From assembly GCF_011297335.1 (NCBI RefSeq), contig NZ_JAAOTJ010000027.1, forward strand, positions 1-64,000: a DNA stretch of 64,000 bases, given 5' to 3'. The notes under the pieces were generated by a model, which saw nothing but the letters and a program-made list of their open reading frames with translations, did no database searches and had not been told where the DNA came from. Made by a program: the position numbers and the translations under genes. Below are positions 34,163 to 43,123 of the stretch, piece after piece. Source of the DNA: Catellatospora methionotrophica. GTDB lineage: Bacteria; Actinomycetota; Actinomycetes; Mycobacteriales; Micromonosporaceae. Numbering within the stretch: the first letter of the stretch is position 1; every line of letters starts with the position of its first letter.

Positions 34163-34916
34163 CGTTGCGCTCGTACACCATGCGCAGGCCGATCAGGGTG
34201 ATCATCGGCTCGTGATGGGTGATGGTGCGGCACTCGCCCATCACCACCGGCGCGAGCCCGCCCGTGGCGATGACCGCGGTGACCCCGCCCAGCTCCTCGA
34301 TCATCCGCTCGACGATGCGGTCGACCTGCCCGGCGAAGCCGAAGTACATGCCGGCCTGCAGGCACTCGACCGTGTTCTTGCCGATGACCGACCGGGGCTG
34401 GGCGGGTTCGACCTTGCGCAACTGGGCGGCGCGGGCCGCCAGCGCGTCGAAGGAGATCTCGATGCCCGGCGCGAACGCGCCGCCCAGGAACTCGCCCCGC
34501 GCGCTGATCACGTCGAAGTTGGTGGTGGTGCCGAAGTCGACCACGATCGCCGGGCCGCCGTAGATGCTGTGCGCCGCCAGCGTGTTGACCACGCGGTCCG
34601 CGCCCACCTCCTTGGGGTTGTCGATGGCCAGCTGTACGCCCGTCTTCACCCCGGGCTCCACCACGACCGCGGGCAGCCCGGCGTAGTAGCGGCCCAGCAT
34701 GGTGCGCAGCGAGCGCAGCGCGGCGGGCACCGTCGAGCAGGCCGCCACGCCGGTGATCTCGACGTTGTCCCCGGCCAGCAGGCCGCGGAACATCAGGCCG
34801 AGCTCGTCGGCGGTGTTGCGGGCGTCGGTCTTCACCCGCCACGAGTGCACGATCTTTTCACCGTCGAAGGTGGCGAGCACCGTGTTGGTGTTACCGATGT
34901 CGATACAGAGCAGCAC
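34152..34916 (-). CDS. coaX: Type III pantothenate kinase
   Basis: The 254-aa enzyme phosphorylates pantothenate in the first step of coenzyme A synthesis. The ASKHA-fold phosphate-1 motif DIGNTNTVLATF, the adenosine-side motif VVDFGTTTNFDVI and the substrate motif GADRVVNTLAAH are intact. GTG 34916 lies 7 bp after the nadC stop, so nadB-nadC-coaX form one operon. panD and panC, which make pantothenate, are 6 kb away. Confidence 0.95.
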   Translation of the reverse strand: MLLCIDIGNTNTVLATFDGEKIVHSWRVKTDARNTADELGLMFRGLLAGDNVEITGVAACSTVPAALRSLRTMLGRYYAGLPAVVVEPGVKTGVQLAIDNPKEVGADRVVNTLAAHSIYGGPAIVVDFGTTTNFDVISARGEFLGGAFAPGIEISFDALAARAAQLRKVEPAQPRSVIGKNTVECLQAGMYFGFAGQVDRIVERMIEELGGVTAVIATGGLAPVVMGECRTITHHEPMITLIGLRMVYERNVSA

Positions 34917-34923
34917 CCGACGT

Positions 34924-35805
34924 CTACTTCCGCGCTCGGAGGTCCAAGGCGATGTCCACGATAGGCGACGAGTGGGTCAGTGCCCCCACCGACAGGTAGT
35001 CGACGCCGGTGGCCGCGTACTCGGCGGCGACCTGCAGCGTCAGCCCGCCGGTGGCCTCCAGCTCGGCCCGGTCGCCGACGGCCGCGACGACCTCGCGCAG
35101 CAACTGCGGGGACATGTTGTCGCAGAGCAGGAACGTCGCCCCGGCCGCCACCGCCTCCTGCGCCTCGGCCAGCGTGGTCACCTCGACCTGCACTCCCACG
35201 TCGGGGAAGTTCGCCCGCACCAGGTCGTACGCCGCGGTTATCGAGCCCGCCGCGAGCTTGTGGTTGTCCTTGATCATGGCGACGTCGTACAGCCCCATGC
35301 GCTTGTTGGTGCCGCCCGCCGCGCGGACCGCGTACTTCTCCAGCGGCCGCAGGCCGGGGGTGGTCTTGCGGGTGTCCAGCACCAGCGCCTTGGTGCCCGC
35401 GAGCTGCTCCACCCAGCGGCGGGTATGGGTGGCCACCCCGGACATCCGGCACAGCAGGTTGAGCGCGGTGCGCTCGGCCGACAGCAGCGTCCTGGTCGGC
35501 CCGGTGACCGTGGCCAGCACGTCGCCGCGGGCCACCGTGTCACCGTCGGCCGCGTGCACGGTGACCTCCGCGCCCGGCCCGGCCAGCTCGAACACCAGCT
35601 CGGCCACGGCCAGCCCGGCGACCACGCCGGACTCGCGGGCGATCAGGTCCGCGGTGTCGACCTGGGTCTCCGGGATGGTCGCCACGCTGGTCACGTCGAG
35701 CCGGTCCGGGCCCAGGTCCTCGCGCAGCGCGTTGGCCACGATCCGCTGCACCTCGTCCGTGTCCAGCCCCGCCTTGAGCAGCTGCGCCTGCGTCGTGTCC
35801 TTCAC
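34924..35805 (-). CDS. nadC: Nicotinate-nucleotide pyrophosphorylase
   Basis: The 293-aa quinolinate phosphoribosyltransferase converts quinolinate and PRPP to nicotinate mononucleotide. Family motifs include EDLGPDRLDVTS, RTALNLLCRMSGVATHTR, LDTRKTTPGLRPLEKYAV and the MIKDNH segment of the active site. GTG 35805 overlaps the nadB stop (GTGA) and has GGGAGG upstream. It belongs to the nadB-nadC-coaX operon. Confidence 0.95.
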   Translation of the reverse strand: MKDTTQAQLLKAGLDTDEVQRIVANALREDLGPDRLDVTSVATIPETQVDTADLIARESGVVAGLAVAELVFELAGPGAEVTVHAADGDTVARGDVLATVTGPTRTLLSAERTALNLLCRMSGVATHTRRWVEQLAGTKALVLDTRKTTPGLRPLEKYAVRAAGGTNKRMGLYDVAMIKDNHKLAAGSITAAYDLVRANFPDVGVQVEVTTLAEAQEAVAAGATFLLCDNMSPQLLREVVAAVGDRAELEATGGLTLQVAAEYAATGVDYLSVGALTHSSPIVDIALDLRARK

Positions 35806-37568
35806 GCCATCGCCTCCCACGCCTCGTTCGTCGTACCGTCGGCGGCCAGGCCGGGGAACAGGTGCCCCCGCCAGCCGTCGTCGGCCTCTGCATGATCCTC
35901 GCGCCAGTGGCAGCCGCGCGTCTCGGCGCGCAGGGACGCCGAGGCGACCAGCGCACTCGCCACCGTGAGCAGGTTCGCGAACTCCCAGCCCGCGGTGCGC
36001 CCCGGCAGCGGCGGCACGCCGACCTCGCGCAGCACCCGCGCCGTCTCGGCCAGCGACTCGGCGCTGCGCAGCACGCCCGCCCCGCGCGTCATCGCGCGCT
36101 GCAGCCGCTGCCGTCGCTCGGCCAGGTCCACCGGCGGCTCCCCCGCCGCGACCAGGCCCTGCGGCGTCCAGGCCAGCCCGCCCTGGGGCAGGCCCGCCGG
36201 GTCGGGCTCGTCGAGCACCGGGTCGGTCTGCGCGGGCAGGTCGCGGATGATGTCGGCGGCGATGCGGCGGGCGAAGACCAGTCCCTCCAGCAGCGAGTTC
36301 GAAGCCAGCCGGTTCGCGCCGTGCACGCCGGTGCAGGCGACCTCACCGCAGGCGTACAGGCCGGGGATGCTGGTGCGGCCGTCCAGGTCGGTGCGGACCC
36401 CGCCGGAGGCGTAGTGCGCGGCCGGGGCCACCGGGATCAGGTCCACCGTCGGGTCCACCCCGGCGGCCAGGCAGTACGCCGTGATCGTCGGGAAGCGGTG
36501 GGCCAGGTCGGGCACGTGCCGGGCGTCCAGGTAGACGTGATCGGTGCCCGTGGCCAGCATCTGCCGGTGGATGCCCTTGGCGACCACGTCGCGGGGCGCC
36601 AGCTCGGCCAGCTCGTGCTGCCCGACCATGAACCGCTTGCCGTCCCCGTCGACCAGGTACGCGCCCTCGCCCCGCAGCGCCTCGCTGACCAGCGGCTGCT
36701 GCGCGGTGCGGTTGTTCGGCAGGTAGAGCGACGTCGGGTGGAACTGCACGAACTCCAGGTCGGTGACGTCGGCTCCGGCCCGCAGCGCCAGCGCGACGCC
36801 GTCGCCGGTGGACACGACGGGATTGGTGGTGGCCGCGAAGATCTGGCCGAGGCCGCCGGTGGCCAGCACCACGGCGCGGGCCAGCACCGCCCCGACGCCG
36901 TCCTCGGTGCCCTCGCCCAGCACGTGCAGGGTCACCCCGCAGGCCCGTCCCTGGGCGTCGCGCAGCAGGTCCAGCACCAGCGCGTGCTCCACGAGGCGGA
37001 TCCACGGGTCGCGGTTGACCGCGGCGTGCAGCGCGCGCTGCACCTCGGCCCCGGTCGCGTCGCCGCCCGCGTGCACGATGCGGTTCGCGTGGTGCCCGCC
37101 CTCGCGGGTCAGCATCAGCGAGCCGTCGGCGTGGCGGTCGAACTCCGCGCCCATCTTGATCAGTTCGCGTACCCGGGTGGGGCCTTCGGTGACCAGCACG
37201 TCCACCGCGGCCGGGTCGCACAGGCCGACGCCGGCGACGAGCGTGTCGCGGGCGTGGGCGGCGGGGGTGTCCAGCGGGTCGAGCACGGCCGCGATGCCGC
37301 CCTGGGCCCAGCGGGTGGAGCCGTCGTCGATGTTGACCTTGGTGACGACGGTGACGTGCAGACCTGCCTCACGCAGGTGCAGCGCCGCGGTCAGGCCGGC
37401 GATGCCGGACCCGATCACGACGACGTCGGTCGGTTCGAACCAGCTCGCTGGCCGCGCGGGCAACGCCCGGGGCAACACCGGGAGATCACCCGGGACTGTC
37501 AACGCCTTGCGCACCAGCACAGTCAACCCCGCCGAGGCTCGGCGTTCACCCCCGGGCCCACGTGACAC
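35802..37568 (-). CDS. nadB: L-aspartate oxidase
   Basis: The 588-aa FAD enzyme oxidises L-aspartate to iminoaspartate, the first step of NAD synthesis. The dinucleotide-binding motif VVVIGSGIAGLTAALHL begins near residue 49. TRWAQGGIAAVL, GLGQIFAATTNP and HGANRLASNSLLEGLVF follow the family pattern. The start is uncertain: GTG 37568 lies only 7 bp from the upstream terminator hairpin, whereas GTG 37520 or 37514 would drop 16-18 non-conserved residues. nadA is not next to it. Confidence 0.92.
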   Translation of the reverse strand: MSRGPGGERRASAGLTVLVRKALTVPGDLPVLPRALPARPASWFEPTDVVVIGSGIAGLTAALHLREAGLHVTVVTKVNIDDGSTRWAQGGIAAVLDPLDTPAAHARDTLVAGVGLCDPAAVDVLVTEGPTRVRELIKMGAEFDRHADGSLMLTREGGHHANRIVHAGGDATGAEVQRALHAAVNRDPWIRLVEHALVLDLLRDAQGRACGVTLHVLGEGTEDGVGAVLARAVVLATGGLGQIFAATTNPVVSTGDGVALALRAGADVTDLEFVQFHPTSLYLPNNRTAQQPLVSEALRGEGAYLVDGDGKRFMVGQHELAELAPRDVVAKGIHRQMLATGTDHVYLDARHVPDLAHRFPTITAYCLAAGVDPTVDLIPVAPAAHYASGGVRTDLDGRTSIPGLYACGEVACTGVHGANRLASNSLLEGLVFARRIAADIIRDLPAQTDPVLDEPDPAGLPQGGLAWTPQGLVAAGEPPVDLAERRQRLQRAMTRGAGVLRSAESLAETARVLREVGVPPLPGRTAGWEFANLLTVASALVASASLRAETRGCHWREDHAEADDGWRGHLFPGLAADGTTNEAWEAMA

Positions 37569-37574
37569 CCCTCA

Positions 37575-37603
37575 CCGTCCCCCGGCACGCGGCCGGGGGA
37601 CGG
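37575..37603 (-). terminator. Terminator between septum-formation gene 1 and nadB
   Basis: A perfect 12-bp GC-rich stem (37575-37586 with 37592-37603) starts 10 bp beyond the stop of the lipoprotein gene and ends 6 bp before the first possible nadB start. Confidence 0.75.
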
Positions 37604-37613
37604 CTCCGGAGCG

Positions 37614-38498
37614 TCACGCGTAGTTGATCGGCAGGCCCTTGGTCCCGGCCCCACGCAGCGACTTGGTGACCTTCTTCTTGCTCAGCCACAGGTGGCAGCG
37701 CACGCCGTGGTCGCCGGCATCCCAGTCGGCCTGCGACGGCCAGTTCCACACCACACCGGTGCGGTAGTTGATGTTGCCGTCGTTCGGCACCTTCACGTAC
37801 GACGCGATGACGCCCCGGCACGCCTTGGCGATCTTGGTGTTCATGCCCTTGAGGCTGGCGAAGGAGGTGCTGCCCGCGTTCCACACGCCCACGAACTCCG
37901 CGTTGTGGCCCTTGGCGCAGGAGATCGCGACCAGCTGCGAGCCGTACTGGTAGCAGCCGAACTTCAGGCTCGCGAGCGCGCCCTTGAGCGGGGTGGTACG
38001 GGCCACCGGGTCGCCGTACTGGCCGTCCAGCGCGGTCAGCTCGCAGCGGTACCAGCGGGCGCCGCCGTCCCAGCCGGCCGGCGACGGCACTGCGACGCCG
38101 AACCAGAGCGCGCCGTTCCGCCAGTCGCCCCCGACGTACGTGCTGACCTTCGTGCTGCAGTCCGTCCAGGCGGCGCGCAGCTCGGGCGAGCCCTCCGAGG
38201 GCGGCGTGGTGCGGGAGGCCGCGTCGCCGGTGAAGTCCGCGACGGCGACCGTCTCATAGGTGTGGTTCTGGTCACAGGCGACCGGCTTGTACGCCGAGCG
38301 GTAGCTCACGTCGCGGAAGTCGTCGGCGCACTTGGCCTCGTCCGGCCGCCAGCTCTGGGGTTCGGCCACCGCCGCCCACTGGTTGGTGAGGTCGCCGTCC
38401 GCCCCCGGCGGCAGCTGTCCCCCGCAGGCCGACGTGGCCAGCAGGGACGCCGCGACCAGCACGACCCCTGCGACCCTTCGGCCGATCACCTCACGCAT
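37614..38498 (-). CDS. Septum-formation-family lipoprotein, paralogue 1
   Basis: The 294-aa protein starts at ATG 38498 with GGGGAGG upstream. It has a lipoprotein signal (lipobox ATSAC) and two Cys-containing blocks of the septum-formation family type: YKPVACDQNHTYETVAVADF and LVAISCAKGHNAEFVGVWN, each followed by GGARWYRCEL-like or GVRCHLWL segments. The Cys and the C-x2-H pattern are conserved in the two tandem paralogues downstream in coordinate order. The molecular function is not established. Each paralogue appears to have its own promoter. Confidence 0.78.
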   Translation of the reverse strand: MREVIGRRVAGVVLVAASLLATSACGGQLPPGADGDLTNQWAAVAEPQSWRPDEAKCADDFRDVSYRSAYKPVACDQNHTYETVAVADFTGDAASRTTPPSEGSPELRAAWTDCSTKVSTYVGGDWRNGALWFGVAVPSPAGWDGGARWYRCELTALDGQYGDPVARTTPLKGALASLKFGCYQYGSQLVAISCAKGHNAEFVGVWNAGSTSFASLKGMNTKIAKACRGVIASYVKVPNDGNINYRTGVVWNWPSQADWDAGDHGVRCHLWLSKKKVTKSLRGAGTKGLPINYA

Positions 38499-38581
38499 CA
38501 GTGCCTCCCCAGCTTGCCGAACATGAATGCGGAGCATATTTCATGCTCGCCACCGCGTGGCGACACCCGTGGGGTCACGGA

Positions 38582-39475
38582 TCAGCTCGGAATGCCCTTG
38601 CCCGCGGTGCCCTTGGCGGAGCCGGTCATCTTCTTCGTCTCCAGCCACAGGTAGCAGCGCACGCCACGATCGCCCCCGGCCCAGGTGGCCTTGCTGTACG
38701 GCCACGAGATCACGCCGTACTTGCTGGTGGCGCTCACGCTGACGCCGATGAACGTGGCCATCGCCTTGCGGCAGTTGTCGTGGAAGTAGTCCCAGTCCGC
38801 CTCGCTGACCGGATACTTGCGCGCGGCCGCGGCGGTGAACGTGCCGACGTACTCGGCGTTGTGCGACTTGGCGCAGTCGGACTCCGGCATGGTGTCCACC
38901 GAGCCGTTCTTGCCGCTCTCGGCGAAGCAGGTGAGCAGCAGCCCCGGCGGCAGCGAGCCGCGCAGGCTGCCGCTGCGGCGCACCCAGTCGGCCTTGTCGG
39001 TGACCGTGGTGAGCTCGTTGAGCTCGCAGCGGTACCACCGCGCGCCGCCCTGCCAGGCCGCGGCCGAGGGCAGCGTCAGGTCGAGGGTCAACCGGCCGTC
39101 GCGCCACTGCCGGCCGACGAACGCGGTGGAGCGCTCGTCGCACTCCGCGAAAGCCCCCGCGAGCAGCGCGTCGTCGGCCTCCGGCGGGGTGGCGCGCTCG
39201 GCCACGGCTCCGGTCAGCGTGCCGACGTAGACCGTCTCGCCGTAGTGCTCGGTCTCGCAGTCGACCGGCCGGTACGCGGTGGCCCGGCCGGTCTGCTCGT
39301 ACGCCTTGTCATGGCAGACCTCGGCACCGGGGATGAACACCTGCGCCGCGGGCAGGCGCGCCCAGTCGTCGGCGAGGTCTCCGTCCACACCGGCCGCCGG
39401 TGACGTGCAGCCGGCCACCGGCGCCGCCAGCGCGCAGACGGCCGCACCGGCGGCGATCCTCCGCCTCCATGCCAT
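38582..39475 (-). CDS. Septum-formation-family lipoprotein, paralogue 2
   Basis: The 297-aa protein starts at ATG 39475 with GGGAGGGG upstream. Its lipobox is VAGC. The same blocks recur: YRPVDCETEHYGETVYVGTL, GGARWYRCELNEL, MPESDCAKSHNAEYVGTF and GGDRGVRCYLWL. Identity to its neighbours is clear over the whole length. A -10 candidate TAGGCT (39504-39509) and a leader with GACCTGGGAGG closely match those of paralogue 3, so promoter and gene seem to have been duplicated together. Confidence 0.78.
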   Translation of the reverse strand: MAWRRRIAAGAAVCALAAPVAGCTSPAAGVDGDLADDWARLPAAQVFIPGAEVCHDKAYEQTGRATAYRPVDCETEHYGETVYVGTLTGAVAERATPPEADDALLAGAFAECDERSTAFVGRQWRDGRLTLDLTLPSAAAWQGGARWYRCELNELTTVTDKADWVRRSGSLRGSLPPGLLLTCFAESGKNGSVDTMPESDCAKSHNAEYVGTFTAAAARKYPVSEADWDYFHDNCRKAMATFIGVSVSATSKYGVISWPYSKATWAGGDRGVRCYLWLETKKMTGSAKGTAGKGIPS

Positions 39476-39503
39476 GTGTCGCCCCTCCCAGGTCCGCCCG
39501 GGG

Positions 39504-39509
39504 AGCCTA
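39504..39509 (-). promoter_or_regulatory. -10 of septum-formation paralogue 2
   Basis: TAGGCT on the minus strand, 28 bp before the ATG. The flanks TTAGGCTC and the leader GACCTGGGAGG are shared with paralogue 3. Confidence 0.5.
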
Positions 39510-39549
39510 ACCGACAGAACGCGACCGCGACAGCGGTGCTGTCGGCCTT

Positions 39550-40431
39550 CTACCAGCCCGGAACGCCCTTGCCCTTGCTGCCCTTGGCCGACTTCTTCAT
39601 GGTCTTGCCGTCGCCGAACCAGATCGAACAGCGCACCGTCCGGTCGCCGTCCGCCCAGGACTTCTCGTTGTTCGGGCTGGAGATGACGCCGATCCGGTCC
39701 GCGCTGCCCGCGCCGACGCCGAGGAACTTCGCCGCCAGGTCCTGGCACCTGTCGTGCACGACGTTCCACTGCCGCTCGGACTTCGGGTAGGCGGTCGTCA
39801 TGCTCGCGCGGTAGAAGCCGACGAACTCGCTGTCGTGCGCCTTGGTGCAGGCCACCTCGGGCATCGTGACGATCGCCGCGCCCTTCTCCTCGGCGTTCGT
39901 GCAGCCGACCAGCAGCGCTGGCGGCACCGCGCCCTTCAGGCTGCCGGTGCGCTGCGTCCAGTCCATCTCGTCGAAGACCGACTCCACCTCGGTGACGTCG
40001 CACCGGAACCAGCGTGCGCCGCCGTCCCAGGCGGACGGGGTCGGCACGGCGAGCACCAGCTCCAGCCGCGCCTGGCCCCACGGGCGGCCCAGGTAGGCGG
40101 CGGACTTCTGGTCGCACTCGACCAGCGCCGCGGCCTTGTCCTTCGGGCCGGGCGCGGCCGTCAGGCCCGGGAACTCGCCGACGTGTACGACCTCGGCGTA
40201 GTGCGACTTCGCGCAGTCCACGACCGGGTCGGTGTATCGGCCGGTGTCCCGGGGGACCCCGCCCAGGCATACGCCCGCCTCGGGCGCCCAGGCCTTGACG
40301 TCGGCGACCTTCACCCAGTCGTCGGTCAGCGCGCTGTCCACCTCGGTGGGCAGCGTCGAGCCGCAACCGGCCAGGGCCAGATTCGTCAGTAGTGCAGCCA
40401 GCATGGTGCCGACCGTGAGGCGTCCCCGCAT
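39550..40431 (-). CDS. Septum-formation-family lipoprotein, paralogue 3
   Basis: The 293-aa protein starts at ATG 40431 with GGGAGG upstream and lipobox LAGC. The blocks are VVDCAKSHYAEVVHVGEFPG (closest to the family consensus), GGARWFRCDVTEV, MPEVACTKAHDSEFVGFY and GDRTVRCSIWFG. It is the first of the three in transcription direction. All three genes are spaced by 75-85 bp and lack shared overlaps, unlike most operons here. Confidence 0.78.
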   Translation of the reverse strand: MRGRLTVGTMLAALLTNLALAGCGSTLPTEVDSALTDDWVKVADVKAWAPEAGVCLGGVPRDTGRYTDPVVDCAKSHYAEVVHVGEFPGLTAAPGPKDKAAALVECDQKSAAYLGRPWGQARLELVLAVPTPSAWDGGARWFRCDVTEVESVFDEMDWTQRTGSLKGAVPPALLVGCTNAEEKGAAIVTMPEVACTKAHDSEFVGFYRASMTTAYPKSERQWNVVHDRCQDLAAKFLGVGAGSADRIGVISSPNNEKSWADGDRTVRCSIWFGDGKTMKKSAKGSKGKGVPGW

Positions 40432-40463
40432 CGCCCAACCTCCCAGGTCATAGAGCCTGGGCG

Positions 40464-40469
40464 AGCCTA
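40464..40469 (-). promoter_or_regulatory. -10 of septum-formation paralogue 3
   Basis: TAGGCT on the minus strand, 32 bp before the ATG, in a context shared with the promoter of paralogue 2. Confidence 0.5.
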
Positions 40470-40586
40470 AGCGACGGTGCCGTGACCCATATCGTCCTAA
40501 CGGCCGAGAGCGAGATCACAATCTGCGGCGTATCCGCAGCCAGCGGCGTTGCCGCCGCCCGTTTCGCGGTTTTCGTGGCCGGATGC

Positions 40587-41015
40587 CTAGCGGCTCAGCG
40601 TCAGGTCGCCGCGGACGACGTCGCCGACCATGCCCGGCACGGCCTCGGCCGGGTCCGCGCCCAGCGAGATGATCCGGTTGTCGGCGTCCACGTGCACCAC
40701 CCGCGGGGTGTACGAGCGCGCGGTGACCTCGTCGGCCTGCGCGTACGAGATCAGGATGACCAGGTCGCCGGGCTTGACCAGGTGCGCGGCCGCGCCGTTG
40801 ATGCCGATCACACCGGTGCCGCGCTCACCGGGGATGACGTAGGTCTCCAGCCGCGCCCCGTTGGTGATGTCCACGATCGCGACCTGCTCACCGGCCAGCA
40901 GGTCGGCGGCGTCCATCAGGTCCTCGTCGATGGTGACCGAGCCGACGTAGTGCAGGTCGGCCTGCGTCACCGTGGCCCGATGGATCTTGGACTTGAACAT
41001 GGTGCGCAGGAACAT
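40587..41015 (-). CDS. panD: Aspartate 1-decarboxylase
   Basis: The 142-aa pyruvoyl enzyme makes beta-alanine from aspartate for pantothenate. The N-terminal segment [20 protein letters not shown] leads to the self-cleavage site Gly25-Ser26 (YVGSVTID). [17 protein letters not shown] and [13 protein letters not shown] are also family-typical. The ATG shares one base with the panC stop (TGATG), so panC-panD are translationally coupled. Confidence 0.97.
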   Translation of the reverse strand: MFLRTMFKSKIHRATVTQADLHYVGSVTIDEDLMDAADLLAGEQVAIVDITNGARLETYVIPGERGTGVIGINGAAAHLVKPGDLVILISYAQADEVTARSYTPRVVHVDADNRIISLGADPAEAVPGMVGDVVRGDLTLSR

Positions 41016-41854
41016 CAGGCCGTTTCCTTCTCGGTCGTCCCGTCGAGGTGGACGGGCAGGTTGTCGATGAGCCGCGTGGTGCCGAGCCGCGCCGCCACCA
41101 GCAGCCGGGCCTCACCGCCCGCCGGGTCCTCGCTGAGGTCTGCCCCGCGCAGGGCCAGGTAGTCCACATCCAGGCCGGTCAGCTCCGCCCGGGCGGCAGC
41201 CAGCACCGCGCCGGGGTCCCGCTCGGCGGCCCCGGCCCGCAGCGCCCGCGACAGCGCCAGCGCCGCCCGCCGCTCGGCCTCGCTCAGGTAGCGGTTGCGG
41301 CTGGACAGCGCCAGGCCGTCGGCCTCCCGGACGGTCGGCACGCCGACGATCTCCACCCCGAGTTCGAGGTCGTGCACCATCGCCTTGATCAGCGTGAGCT
41401 GCTGGTAGTCCTTCTCCCCGAAGAACGCCAGGTCCGGGCGGGTCAGCAGGAGCAGCTTGCCGACCACGGTCAGCACCCCGGCGAAGTGACCGGGCCGGAC
41501 CGCCCCCTCCAGCACCTCACCCAGTGGGCCCGGGTGCACGGTGACCTGCGGCTGGCCGTACGGGTACATCACCTCGGGGGTCGGCGCGAAGATCACGTCG
41601 ACGCCCTCGGCCGCGCACACCGCCACGTCCGCGTCGAAGGTGCGCGGGTAGCGGGCCAGGTCCTCGTTCGGGCCGAACTGCAGCGGGTTCACGAAGATCG
41701 TGGCCAGTACGACGTCGGCGTGCTTACGCGCCTCCCGCAGCAGCGTGGCGTGCCCCTCGTGCAGCGCGCCCATGGTCATCACGACCGCGACGGAGCCCTG
41801 CGCCGCCGCGCGGGCCTGCGCCAGCTCCTCGCGGGTGCGTACGACGGCGGTCAC
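41015..41854 (-). CDS. panC: Pantothenate synthetase
   Basis: The 279-aa ligase joins pantoate and beta-alanine using ATP. The motifs are intact: [19 protein letters not shown] (first ATP contact), [33 protein letters not shown] and [14 protein letters not shown] 41854 overlaps the stop of the Rossmann gene (GTGA). It forms an operon with panD and the DUF2520 gene. Confidence 0.97.
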   Translation of the reverse strand: MTAVVRTREELAQARAAAQGSVAVVMTMGALHEGHATLLREARKHADVVLATIFVNPLQFGPNEDLARYPRTFDADVAVCAAEGVDVIFAPTPEVMYPYGQPQVTVHPGPLGEVLEGAVRPGHFAGVLTVVGKLLLLTRPDLAFFGEKDYQQLTLIKAMVHDLELGVEIVGVPTVREADGLALSSRNRYLSEAERRAALALSRALRAGAAERDPGAVLAAARAELTGLDVDYLALRGADLSEDPAGGEARLLVAARLGTTRLIDNLPVHLDGTTEKETA

Positions 41855-42765
41855 TTCGCGGCCTCACCGAGCTGCCCGGCGTCGGCGGCGGCCGGTTCGG
41901 CCAGCACGCCCAGCAGCGGCTCGGCGTCGACCGCGCGCAGCCGCCCGACGGCGATCGCCCGGTCGGCGGTGCGCCGGGCCAGCGCGACGTACGCCGGGAG
42001 CGAGTCGGGGGCGGTGCGGGCCAGTTCCTGCACGTGCCGGGCGACCGTGCCCGCGTCGCCGCGCGACACCGGCCCGGTGATCGCCGCGTCGCCCATCCGC
42101 AGCGCGTTCTCCAGCGCGGCGGTCAGCAGCGGGCCGAGCACCTTCTCCGGGCTCAGCACGCCCGCGTCGCGCAGCCGGTCGGCGGCCTCGTTCACGAGGG
42201 TGACCAGGTGGTTCGCGCCGTGGGCGAGGCTCGCGTGATACAGCGCGCGGCGGTCCTCGCTGATCCACTCCGGGTGGCCGCCCAGGTCGGTGACCAGCGC
42301 GGCGGCCAGGGTGCGCACGGTGGCGTCGGCGGCGGTGATCCCGTACGAGATGCCGGGCAGCCGGTCCAGGTCGGCGGCCGTGCCGGTGAAGGTCATCGCG
42401 GGGTGCAGCGCCAGCGCGCGAGCGCCGACCGCGGCGGCGGGGGCCAGCACGGCCAGCCCGTGCGCGCCGGACGTGTGCGCCACCACCTGGCCGGGCCGCA
42501 GCGCGCCGGTGGCGGCCAGCCCGGTCACGACCCCGGCGAGGGCGTCGTCGGGCACCGCGATGATCAGCAGATCGGCCGCGGCGCGGGCCACCTCGTCGGC
42601 GGGAAGATTGCGCGCACCGGGAAGCAGGGTGCGGATGCGGTGCTTGGCCGCGGCGGACACGCCGGAAGCGGCAACGACCCGGTGTCCCGCGCCCCGCAGG
42701 GCGGCGGCCAGAACCGCGCCGACCCGGCCGGCGCCGATCACACCGATGGTGAGCTCAGCACTCAT
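41851..42765 (-). CDS. Rossmann-like DUF2520 protein
   Basis: The 304-aa protein begins [20 protein letters not shown], an NAD(P)-binding Rossmann motif. The segments [11 protein letters not shown] and [14 protein letters not shown] then follow the DUF2520 pattern, and the helical C-terminal half ([19 protein letters not shown]) resembles 6-phosphogluconate dehydrogenase-type domains. It is a putative dehydrogenase. It is encoded upstream of panC in many actinobacteria and may supply ketopantoate reductase activity, but this is unproved. ATG 42765 is used. Confidence 0.85.
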   Translation of the reverse strand: MSAELTIGVIGAGRVGAVLAAALRGAGHRVVAASGVSAAAKHRIRTLLPGARNLPADEVARAAADLLIIAVPDDALAGVVTGLAATGALRPGQVVAHTSGAHGLAVLAPAAAVGARALALHPAMTFTGTAADLDRLPGISYGITAADATVRTLAAALVTDLGGHPEWISEDRRALYHASLAHGANHLVTLVNEAADRLRDAGVLSPEKVLGPLLTAALENALRMGDAAITGPVSRGDAGTVARHVQELARTAPDSLPAYVALARRTADRAIAVGRLRAVDAEPLLGVLAEPAAADAGQLGEAAK

Positions 42766-42886
42766 GATCTGATCCAGTCCTCTTCTTCGGGGTACCGGTC
42801 GGGGCAAGTATGACCCCGTGTCCTGATCACTGGACAGAGACTGTGCGAAACCGCACTGCCCCAGATCGTTCACATACCCACAACAG

Positions 42887-42922
42887 AAAGCGCCCCCGGA
42901 ACCACGTCCCGGGAGCGCCTTT
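42887..42922 (-). terminator. Intrinsic terminator of the 40-aa peptide gene
   Basis: A stem with left arm 42887-42899 and right arm 42909-42922, one bulge and one mismatch. The minus-strand 3' arm ends in CTTT. It lies 20 bp beyond the peptide stop codon. Confidence 0.75.
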
Positions 42923-42942
42923 CGTGACCGCCGTCTCGCGGG

Positions 42943-43065
42943 TCACGCCGTGACGCTGCGCAGCGCGGGTCCCTGGGTTGCCTGCTCGGGTGCCGCCGTG
43001 GCCATGCCGGGCAGCGCGGTCGCCGCCAGGGCTCCGGCCGGGAGGCAGGTGAGAATACGTCGCAT
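42943..43065 (-). CDS. Putative 40-aa exported peptide
   Basis: A 41-codon frame starts at ATG 43065. A TACGGT -10 (43073-43078) ends 7 nt before the ATG, the same leaderless spacing as other genes here, and a terminator lies 20 bp after the stop. The product begins with MRRILTCLPAGALAATALPG, a basic-hydrophobic signal-like segment with possible cleavage after MATAA, leaving about 15 residues (PEQATQGPALRSVTA). No homologue is known to me. Promoter, start, stop and terminator form a complete unit, but translation is unproved. Confidence 0.5.
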   Translation of the reverse strand: MRRILTCLPAGALAATALPGMATAAPEQATQGPALRSVTA

Positions 43066-43072
43066 GGGCCGG

Positions 43073-43078
43073 ACCGTA
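43073..43078 (-). promoter_or_regulatory. Leaderless -10 of the 40-aa peptide gene
   Basis: TACGGT on the minus strand, 7 nt before ATG 43065. An overlapping plus-strand TAGATT (43077-43082) may serve the divergent methyltransferase gene. Confidence 0.5.
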
Positions 43079-43123
43079 GATTCGGCAGGGCAACCGGCGA
43101 CGGACGGAGAGTGAACAGCACCG

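Noticed and set aside
40543-40558. Short GC hairpin after panD as terminator
   Set aside because: Only five base pairs, ambiguous pairing and no T-run.
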